From NCBI RefSeq assembly GCF_000334455.1, contig NZ_BANX01000005.1, positions 326,608 to 390,607 on the forward strand: DNA of 64,000 nt. Reading direction: 5' to 3'. The notes beneath the pieces are model-generated. The model searched no databases, was not told the origin of the DNA, and saw only the letters and a program-made list of their open reading frames with translations. Below, piece after piece: positions 57,792 through 64,000 of this stretch (position 1 is the stretch's first letter; every line of letters begins with the position of its first letter). The translations under genes and the position numbers were made by a program. Source of the stretch: Gordonia soli NBRC 108243. Its GTDB lineage: Bacteria; Actinomycetota; Actinomycetes; Mycobacteriales; Mycobacteriaceae.

Positions 57792-57845
57792 CGCAGACGA
57801 GACGCTGCCGTCGTGCGTGCGTCGACAGCGGTTGTCCGAGTCCGG

Positions 57846-59573
57846 TCAGGGGATTCGTGACTCGGCGACATCGACAGGGACCTGGTCGTCCCACGGCTGC
57901 CGTGTGACCATGTCCGCGACGCGCAATTCGCCGCGCTCGAACTCGCCGGTGGCCGCGTCGACCAGCCGATAGCGTTGACTGCCACGGTGGATGGGTTGCG
58001 CCTCGAGCAACACCACACGGACCTCGCCCGGCTCGAGGTCGCAGCGCGATCGGAGTGCATCGATCAGTTGCTCGCCGTGGAGGTGACCGTCGCCGAAGTT
58101 CCAGCCGAGTGTCATGGCGCAGATCCGCTCCCCGTCGGTGAGCACGTAATCGGCTTCGTCCCGACCGGCCATCGCACGATGGGCCAGGGTGAACAGCGCG
58201 CGTCCGTGGGTGTTCATCGCGCGGAAGGCGTAGCCGAGGTAGAGCGGGATGTGGAGCCGGTCCTTGCCGTACACCCGTTCCAGCTGTGCGGCAGGCATAC
58301 TCGAGATCGAGACGATGCCTGCGTCGATCTTCGCCGATCCGCTGGGCGTGATGCACCACAGGGTGGTGTCCCAGTTGCCCGCGTAGTAGCGCATACCCGG
58401 CAGGAACGAGACCTTCCCCGGCAACAGGTTGCCCAGCACGACGATCACCGTACTGATGAGGGGGATCGCCACGACCAGCGCGGGGTTCGCGGTGTCGGAG
58501 AACCCGACGTCGGCGTGCGCGACGAACAGGAACAGCACGCCGAAGATCATGAAGACGTTCCACTCCAGCGGTACGCCCATCGGGATGGCGGTGAGGATGC
58601 CGAGATGGAATATCACCATCACGGTTGCGGCGACGGCGGTCGGCCAGCCCCCGTGGCTGACGAAGAGGGCCACCGGGACGAGCATCTCGATCGCGGTGGA
58701 GATGTGGGCGACCACCCGGGCGGGCCGACCCGGCCGGAGGTCATCGGGGAAGTGCTCGAAGAACTTTCGTTTGAGCGCTCGAGGGCGGATGAGCGGGCTG
58801 TTGGACATCATCGTCGAGACGACGAACGGGAAGTGCTTGTTCAGTTTCGATGTCGCGGCACCCATCCAGATGACCACGAAGACGAGTTTGGCGGCGACGA
58901 GCATGTCCGCGCCGGTCAGCAGCGTGGTCAGCAGTAACGCGCCGTAGACCTCGCCGCGGGCAGCCAGGAAGATCGTCTTGTCGCGGAGGCCGGTCACGGC
59001 GAGGAGCACCGCGAGCGTCACCGGCAGCCAGAGCGGCAGGAGCCCGACCGCAGTACTCGATGTGTCGCCGTCACGACCGTCGGTGAACAGGGCGACGACG
59101 CCGATCAGGATCAGTGCGGCGTACAGCGCGACATCGACGAGTCCGCGACGGTCACCGCGAGTCAGCGGGACGAGCCGTGGCCACGGAGGGAGTCGGATGG
59201 TGCCGGGGCGCAGCCAGTACAACGCTGATCCCATGGGCGGGACGTATCGATTGTTGAGCGGGCCGAAGCCACAACCGAGTCCGATCACCTCGAACAGCAG
59301 CGTGAAGATCACCGCCTTCTGGAAGACGATGGGCTCGTCCCACCATGAGCCGATCGCGGTGATACCGCCCAGGCCAGAGGTGGTGGAGATGATCAGCGCG
59401 CCGACGGCGACGTACAGCGCGATCTTGACTACGTAGAAGAGATGCAGGATCACCGGTGTGCCGAACCCGACCTCCGCCCAATGCCTGGCCATCGGCCGAA
59501 TCCGCTCGGCGCGGGTGCCGGTGCTCCATTCGGCCATGTCCAGGCTGGGCAGGGTCGGGGTGGTGAATCCCAT
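57846..59573 (-). CDS. DUF3556 family membrane protein
   Basis: A 575-residue protein. It opens with MGFTTPTLPSLDMAEW and RHWAEVGFGTPVILHLFYVVK, the conserved N terminus of DUF3556 proteins in mycolate actinomycetes. About ten transmembrane helices and a C-terminal soluble region of about 150 residues follow. Function is unknown. It precedes no obvious partner; the semialdehyde dehydrogenase lies upstream on the same strand with a 93-bp gap. Confidence 0.88.
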   Translation of the reverse strand: MGFTTPTLPSLDMAEWSTGTRAERIRPMARHWAEVGFGTPVILHLFYVVKIALYVAVGALIISTTSGLGGITAIGSWWDEPIVFQKAVIFTLLFEVIGLGCGFGPLNNRYVPPMGSALYWLRPGTIRLPPWPRLVPLTRGDRRGLVDVALYAALILIGVVALFTDGRDGDTSSTAVGLLPLWLPVTLAVLLAVTGLRDKTIFLAARGEVYGALLLTTLLTGADMLVAAKLVFVVIWMGAATSKLNKHFPFVVSTMMSNSPLIRPRALKRKFFEHFPDDLRPGRPARVVAHISTAIEMLVPVALFVSHGGWPTAVAATVMVIFHLGILTAIPMGVPLEWNVFMIFGVLFLFVAHADVGFSDTANPALVVAIPLISTVIVVLGNLLPGKVSFLPGMRYYAGNWDTTLWCITPSGSAKIDAGIVSISSMPAAQLERVYGKDRLHIPLYLGYAFRAMNTHGRALFTLAHRAMAGRDEADYVLTDGERICAMTLGWNFGDGHLHGEQLIDALRSRCDLEPGEVRVVLLEAQPIHRGSQRYRLVDAATGEFERGELRVADMVTRQPWDDQVPVDVAESRIP

Positions 59574-59666
59574 GGGTTGCTCCGTCCGACGACGTCGTTG
59601 GCGACCGGTCGGAGTCGGAGCGTACCCACGTCGCGTGCGGCGGGCGGCCGGTTCGGCCAGACCCGA

Positions 59667-61043
59667 TCAGCGGGAGGAGGTGCGGCGCAGTTTCACGTTC
59701 ACGAACTCGCCCATGCCCCAGCGGCCTAGCTCACGACCGTAACCTGATCGCTTCACCCCGCCGAAGGGGAGTCCCGGCAGCGTGGTGCCGTGCTCGTTGA
59801 CGTAGGCCATCCCGACCTCCAGCCGATCGGCCACCTCCGCAGCCTTGGCGGTGTCGGTGCTCCACACCGAGCCACTCAGGCCGAAGTCGACGTCGTTGGC
59901 GATGCGGACGGCCTCGTCGACCGACGACGCCCGGTACACCATTGCCACCGGACCGAAGATCTCCTCGCGGTAGGCGTCCATGTCGGGCGTGATGCCGGTC
60001 AGCACGGCCGGTTGCAGGAAAGCGCCGTCGCCGTCGAGTGCCTGACCACCGGTGTGCAACGTGGCGCCCTGGTCCACTGCGGTCCGGACCTGTTCGGCGA
60101 CGGTGTCGCGCGCATCGACCGACGACAGCGGACCGACCTGGATGTCGGGGTCCGTCGGGTCGCCGACACTGGCATTCTCGAACTGTTCCACCAGTCCTGT
60201 GACGAAGTCGTCGTAGAGACCGTCGAGGACGATGAATCGCTTCGGCGAGTTGCACGCCTGCCCGACGTTCGACAGCCGAGCGCGAGCAGCGATACGGACG
60301 GTCCGTGCGAGGTCGGCGCTGTCGAGCAGCACGAAGGGGTCGGACCCGCCCAACTCGAGGACCGACTTCTTGAGGTTCTTCGCCGCGGTCTCGGCCACCG
60401 CGGCGCCGGCCGCCTCGCTACCGGTGAGCGACACCCCGCGGATGGATGGGTGAGCGATGAGGTCGGCCACCTGATCGCTGCTCGCGTAGGCGTTGATGTA
60501 GGCGTCCTGCGGGACGGAGGCCTCGTGCAGGATCTCGGCCATGAGGGCCGACGATGCGGCACAGATGGAGGCGTGCTTGAGGATGATCGTGTTCCCGGCG
60601 AGCAGATTGGGCGCAACGAACCTGGCCACCTGGTAGTACGGGTAGTTCCACGGCATGACGCCGACCAGCGGGCCGACCGGGCGTGTCTGGACGATCGACT
60701 CGGACGCGCCCTGCGGGTCGAGGGTCTCGGTCTCGAGGAGATCCGGTCCGTGCTCGGCGTACCAGCGGTAGATGTCGGCGGCCAACTGCACCTCGCCGGC
60801 CGACTGCTTGATCGGCTTCCCCATCTCGGTCGTGATGGTCTGGGCGAGTTCGTCGGAGCGCTTCTCGTACAGCTCGGCCGTACGAGCCAGGGCTGCCGCC
60901 CGCTCGCCGGCCGGGAGTTCGCGCCATGTCTCGAACGCCGCTGCCGAGCGGTCGGCGATCTGTTGGATCTCGTCGTCGCCCAGCGAGGTGAACTCCCGCT
61001 CCGTCGTTCCGGTGGTCGGATTGGTCGTCACATAAGTGCTCAT
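59667..61043 (-). CDS. NAD(P)-dependent (succinate-)semialdehyde dehydrogenase
   Basis: A 458-residue ALDH-superfamily enzyme of the short succinate-semialdehyde dehydrogenase type. VMPWNYPYYQVARFVAPN (oxyanion Asn region), ELGGSDPFVLL (general base Glu) and the nucleophile Cys in NVGQACNSPKRF are intact. It oxidises an aldehyde to the acid, plausibly succinate semialdehyde. A palindrome at 61124 lies 81 bp upstream and may control it. Confidence 0.9.
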   Translation of the reverse strand: MSTYVTTNPTTGTTEREFTSLGDDEIQQIADRSAAAFETWRELPAGERAAALARTAELYEKRSDELAQTITTEMGKPIKQSAGEVQLAADIYRWYAEHGPDLLETETLDPQGASESIVQTRPVGPLVGVMPWNYPYYQVARFVAPNLLAGNTIILKHASICAASSALMAEILHEASVPQDAYINAYASSDQVADLIAHPSIRGVSLTGSEAAGAAVAETAAKNLKKSVLELGGSDPFVLLDSADLARTVRIAARARLSNVGQACNSPKRFIVLDGLYDDFVTGLVEQFENASVGDPTDPDIQVGPLSSVDARDTVAEQVRTAVDQGATLHTGGQALDGDGAFLQPAVLTGITPDMDAYREEIFGPVAMVYRASSVDEAVRIANDVDFGLSGSVWSTDTAKAAEVADRLEVGMAYVNEHGTTLPGLPFGGVKRSGYGRELGRWGMGEFVNVKLRRTSSR

Positions 61044-61123
61044 CTTCCGAGGCTACGGAGCCCGCGGCTCGATGGGTCCGAAATGTCCGATTCGCGACGA
61101 GGTCACGATATCGTTGTAAATGG

Positions 61124-61136
61124 TTTGAGAATCAAA
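61124..61136. promoter_or_regulatory. Palindrome upstream of the aldehyde dehydrogenase
   Basis: TTTGA-gaa-TCAAA is a perfect palindrome in an AT-rich stretch (61100-61160) unlike the surrounding DNA. It lies between divergently located promoters (the dehydrogenase on minus; the next minus gene ends at 61208). A repressor site is possible. Confidence 0.4.
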
Positions 61137-61207
61137 GATGCTGCAGCGTATAACTATTCGACACAACGCCCGTTGGGTCCCTGTGACAGAGAGCGATCGG
61201 ACGGTGG

Positions 61208-61597
61208 TCAGGAGGCGGTGGTGGCGATGACGAGCGCGACGACCGCGATCAGCGGTGGCACCAACTGGACGAGCGCAGGACGCGCCTTGCTGCGATCCGA
61301 ACCTAGTAGGACCACGCCCGCGGCGACCATCGAGCCGCACCCCGCGAAGATCAGCGCGGTGCCGGCGGAGTCGAGATCGGTCGCGGTCAGGGCGATGCCG
61401 ACGAGGGTGACCGCGCTGAGGAAGAGGTTGTAGAAGCCCTGATTGAACGCGAGTTGTGCAGAATCGGCGGCCTGCTGCTCGGTGGTGCCGAATGTCGCCC
61501 GACCACGCGGTGTGGTCCACAGGAATGCCTCCAGGACGAAGATGTACACGTGGATGGCTGCCGCGATGCCGGCGAAGATCAATGCGGTGATGGTCAT
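61208..61597 (-). CDS. DUF1304 family membrane protein
   Basis: A 129-residue protein with four transmembrane helices. It has HVYIFVLEAFLW (about 14-25), FNQGFYNLFLS (about 55-65) and a closing VQLVPPLIAVVALV, all typical of DUF1304. Function is unknown. ATG 61597 is chosen because the family N terminus begins there. Confidence 0.88.
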   Translation of the reverse strand: MTITALIFAGIAAAIHVYIFVLEAFLWTTPRGRATFGTTEQQAADSAQLAFNQGFYNLFLSAVTLVGIALTATDLDSAGTALIFAGCGSMVAAGVVLLGSDRSKARPALVQLVPPLIAVVALVIATTAS

Positions 61598-61813
61598 CGG
61601 TGGGTCCTGTCGATCGTCGAGTGGCTGGGGTCCCGCTCGCGGTGTCGAGAAGTCTATCGGGGGTTCCGTGAATCCAGCTCCGCGCATGCGAACGGGATCT
61701 GTGTCCCGCGAGGCAGCTTCTCGTCCCTGGAGTCGTCATCGAAAAGTTCACCGCGTCAGGCGATCTCGATGTGATCCAGCTTCGATGCCGTGGGTACTGA
61801 GCCGTGCGAACGA

Positions 61814-61829
61814 GTTTGGCCGTCCAAAC
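61814..61829. promoter_or_regulatory. Palindrome upstream of lpqH
   Basis: GTTTGG-ccgt-CCAAAC is a perfect 6-bp-arm palindrome 92 bp upstream of the lpqH start. Its role is unknown; a regulator site or an mRNA hairpin is possible. Confidence 0.3.
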
Positions 61830-61920
61830 CCTCGAAAAGTGCCCGTGCGCAGCGAAGTTGATCTTTACTTGTCCCCGTGACGAGGTCCGTCCGGGTCTTG
61901 CGCGGAAGAAAGGCACGACG

Positions 61921-62373
61921 ATGAAGCGACTGTTGGCCGGAGTGGTGGGGGTGTTGGCCTGTGCCACCGTCCTGACGGCGTGTTCGAGTGACAGCGGCGA
62001 CAGCGGTTCGACCAATGCCTCGGCCGAGGTCAAGGTCGACGGCCAGGATCTGGCCGGTCTCGACACCGACACGGTGACCTGCGCGAGGACCGGGGGCAAG
62101 ATCACCGTGGGCAGTGGTCAGGTCGACGGCAAGCAGGGTGTCGGCGTGATCATGACCGACGAGGCCGCCCCGAAGGTCGAGAGTCTGGGCATCGTCGTCG
62201 ACGGCAACGCACTCGCGGTGAACAACGCGATGGGCATGAAGGCAGGTTCCGCCGAGGTGGCGGTCGACGGCAAGACCTACACCATCACCGGCGAGGCGCA
62301 GGGCGCCAACCTCAGCAACCCGACCGCCGGGATGGTCACCAAGAAGTTCGAGATCAAGGTCACCTGCGACTGA
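61921..62373 (+). CDS. lpqH: LpqH-type 19-kDa lipoprotein antigen
   Basis: A 150-residue lipoprotein of the mycobacterial 19-kDa family. The signal peptide MKRLLAGVVGVLACATVL ends in the lipobox LTAC (Cys21); the mature domain carries two further Cys, in TVTCARTG and at the C terminus (KVTCD), and the strands IMTDEAAPKVESLGIVVDG. A surface lipoprotein; in mycobacteria a TLR2 ligand and adhesin. ATG 61921 follows GAAAGG. It ends in a strong terminator. Confidence 0.9.
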   Translation: MKRLLAGVVGVLACATVLTACSSDSGDSGSTNASAEVKVDGQDLAGLDTDTVTCARTGGKITVGSGQVDGKQGVGVIMTDEAAPKVESLGIVVDGNALAVNNAMGMKAGSAEVAVDGKTYTITGEAQGANLSNPTAGMVTKKFEIKVTCD

Positions 62374-62416
62374 TCTCGTGATCCGCTGAGCGTGCGATCG
62401 ATCGGGTCGCAACGCG

Positions 62417-62482
62417 CTTCCGCCCCGAGTCGTCCCACGCCCTCCCCTGTCGGGGGGATGGCGCGACGGCTCGGGGCGGAAG
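62417..62482. terminator. Bidirectional hairpin terminator between lpqH and lcp
   Basis: CTTCCGCCCCGAG (62417-62429) and CTCGGGGCGGAAG (62470-62482) are perfect 13-nt reverse complements, with inner CGTC/GACG pairs. It lies between two convergent genes. Confidence 0.85.
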
Positions 62483-62527
62483 AGCGCGAGGGGAGCGCGT
62501 GTGCGGGCGGTCCGTCGCGGGCCGCGG

Positions 62528-63751
62528 TCAGCGGTAGTGCGGGTTGTTGATCACCGGGATGTCGATGGTGATCGGCATCCGGAGCTCGGACATGTACAGC
62601 AGGACGAACTGACGCAGGAACTCGTCGAACATCCAGTACGCCTCCTTGGGCATCCCGACGTTCAGCAATCCTTCCCGGACGGCGACATACGGTGTCCAGG
62701 CCGTCTCGAACAGCGGGGTCCACACCGGCTCACGGGGGATGTCGAGCCAGCCGGCGATCTTGTCGCCGAGGGTGAACCGGGTCAGCGCGCCGAGGACGCC
62801 GCGACTGAGCAGGCTCAGGTCGAGGTTGTATCCCAGGCCCAGGAGGATGTTGGCGAGCTTCTTGCCCTCGGGTGTGGGTGCGAGGATCGGGTCGAGGGTC
62901 TGCTTGGCCTGTGCGTCCGCAGCGTCCCACGACTTGGGGATGTACTCGTCCTTGACGCCGAGCATGGCCGCGCTGACCTGCCATGAGTGCAGGAAGCCGA
63001 CCGACTCGTCTGCGGCGATCGGCACGTTCCACTGGCGGAAGTGGCGCATCACGGTGGTGGGCAGGCTGTGCCAGGTGTTCATGATGTCGGCCTGGCTGAT
63101 CGGGATCTCTTCGGATGCAGCGTGTTTCCACCATGGGGACTGTGGCAGCAGGTGGCGTACGGCAGCGTGCGCCATGCGGGTCTTCACGCAGGTCACGATC
63201 ATCTCGCCGCCAGGCTGGTAGGCGTTGAGCGATCCGATGTCGTATCCGAGTTTCGCGGTCTTGGTGATGCGGTCCTTCATGTCGGCGCCGCCCTTGGAGT
63301 AGTAGACCGCGCGCGCCTCCTTGGGGATGACGGTGCTCATCATGCCGCTGGCGAAGCCGTACAGCAGGCCCAGGTAGGTGCCGCGTTTCTGGTTGAAGCG
63401 CACCGCGTCCGCGAGCTTTCCGCGATCGGTCCACGCGGGCAGTTGCCGCGCGTGCTCCATGAACTCGCGGAGTTCGGCGGGCAGGCCGGCCGGGAGCGGC
63501 TGGCCGTTCTGGCGCCAGCCGCGGAGGATCTTGTTGACACGAGGCACCTCGCCGCGGTCGAGCAATGCCGAGATGACCCGATCGGCGTCGGGGTCCCAGA
63601 CCTTGTGGGGGTCGGCGCCGGTGCCGTAGCCGGGCACCGAATTGGCCGGCGACCATGTCCACGCGCTCGCCTGACCGGCCATCGTGAGTGCCCCGACCGC
63701 ACCCAGAGTCCCGGTCGCCTGCAACACCTTCCGCCTGCTGAGGTCTTCCAT
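62528..63751 (-). CDS. lcp: Latex clearing protein, rubber oxygenase (DUF2236), Tat-exported
   Basis: A 407-residue protein. A twin-arginine signal (SRRKVLQATG) is followed by the DUF2236/Lcp domain. Using Streptomyces K30 Lcp numbering as recalled (Arg164, Lys167, Thr168, Arg195, His198, Arg202), the equivalents here are Arg161, Lys164, Thr165 (DRITKTAK), Arg192, His195 and Arg199 (RMAHAAVRH), all present with the same spacing. These bind the b-type heme and cleave cis-1,4-polyisoprene to oligo-isoprenoid aldehydes. ATG 63751 is preferred; ATG 63766 is an alternative. Divergent from a partial gene, perhaps its regulator. Confidence 0.85.
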   Translation of the reverse strand: MEDLSRRKVLQATGTLGAVGALTMAGQASAWTWSPANSVPGYGTGADPHKVWDPDADRVISALLDRGEVPRVNKILRGWRQNGQPLPAGLPAELREFMEHARQLPAWTDRGKLADAVRFNQKRGTYLGLLYGFASGMMSTVIPKEARAVYYSKGGADMKDRITKTAKLGYDIGSLNAYQPGGEMIVTCVKTRMAHAAVRHLLPQSPWWKHAASEEIPISQADIMNTWHSLPTTVMRHFRQWNVPIAADESVGFLHSWQVSAAMLGVKDEYIPKSWDAADAQAKQTLDPILAPTPEGKKLANILLGLGYNLDLSLLSRGVLGALTRFTLGDKIAGWLDIPREPVWTPLFETAWTPYVAVREGLLNVGMPKEAYWMFDEFLRQFVLLYMSELRMPITIDIPVINNPHYR

Positions 63752-63885
63752 GTTCTCCGCTCCCATCCGACAGCGCCCCGACTGAGCGACCCACGAGCTG
63801 CATGGGTCAATGAAACAATGGCTGTATCTCTGTAACATTTAGCACGCTGTGGCGCCGATCACAAGAGTTCGGCGGACCTTGGGAG

Positions 63886-63904
63886 GGGTACGCGCGGTGT
63901 ACCC
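63886..63904. promoter_or_regulatory. Palindromic operator in the lcp divergent region
   Basis: GGGTAC-gcgcggt-GTACCC is a perfect 6-bp-arm palindrome, 25 bp before the start of the partial divergent gene and about 135 bp upstream of lcp. The location suits a repressor site. Confidence 0.5.
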
Positions 63905-63928
63905 TCGCGATATCTGAGGAGGGACATC

Positions 63929-64000
63929 GTGGAATCTGTGCCGTCCGTCCCCGCGGTGGACCCGTCGACCGGCTCGCTGCTCGAACGTGCCTACCGCGGT
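63929..64000 (+). CDS. Start of a gene cut by the window end, possibly the lcp regulator
   Basis: GTG 63929 follows a strong site (GAGGAGGGA, 5-nt spacing) and reads MESVPSVPAVDPSTGSLLER before the edge. It is divergent from lcp with a palindrome between. In rubber-degrading Gordonia a TetR-type repressor gene lies beside lcp, so a regulator is plausible, but too little is present to tell. Confidence 0.45.
   Translation, partial: MESVPSVPAVDPSTGSLLERAYRG

Overview
The window reads as chromosomal DNA of a high-GC, mycolate-type actinomycete, most likely Gordonia or a close relative. The basis is a mycobacterial-style AtpE, an LpqH-type 19-kDa lipoprotein, a DUF3556 protein, the alpha/beta overlapping aspartokinase gene followed by asd, leuA nearby, several leaderless promoters, and a Tat-exported latex clearing protein (Lcp) typical of rubber-degrading Gordonia. 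The genus is inference; no rRNA or tRNA gene was seen.

Layout. 0-14.5 kb is ordinary core-like sequence: M13 metallopeptidase, flavoprotein disulfide reductase, FadR-type regulator with a fatty acid hydroxylase, pirin, a penicillin-binding-protein-like lipoprotein that seems to have lost its catalytic motifs, membrane proteins, a MacS-type two-component pair and an enoyl-CoA hydratase homologue. 14.5-28.2 kb is accessory in character: an orphan second ATP synthase c-subunit gene beside a 38-bp perfect palindrome and a regulator remnant, small exported proteins, a GAF-ANTAR regulator, a tautomerase/alcohol dehydrogenase pair under a TetR with paired operators, a response regulator/kinase/degenerate-kinase operon, a zinc-finger protein, and several stretches with no convincing gene. 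Two same-orientation copies of a 56-57 bp repeat (16341 and 28094) bracket most of it. 28.2-41 kb is core again: leuA with a leucine leader peptide and attenuator, nitroreductase, MFS exporter with divergent TetR, O-methyltransferase, mannosyltransferase, lysC-asd, secreted lipase and a GT39 glycosyltransferase. 42-44.7 kb is a three-gene operon of unknown role. 44.7-52.7 kb is a divergent pair of operons, a dipeptide-type ABC importer and a DszA/DszC-like flavin monooxygenase pair, probably for an organosulfur compound. 53-57 kb holds furA-catalase, ohr, dps and two crcB genes (oxidative and fluoride stress). 57-64 kb holds membrane proteins, a semialdehyde dehydrogenase, LpqH, and lcp divergent from a gene cut by the window edge.

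Most notable observation: six intergenic palindromic elements of exactly 75 bp at 4.06, 4.20, 4.34, 41.9, 42.0 and 52.8 kb. They form three sequence families of two copies each. The families have the same length and the same architecture, and they share short motifs at the same offsets, which suggests one diverged class of extragenic palindromes. Other points to check are the orphan AtpE with changes at drug-binding positions, the leuA attenuator, the degenerate PBP and the Lcp heme-site match.
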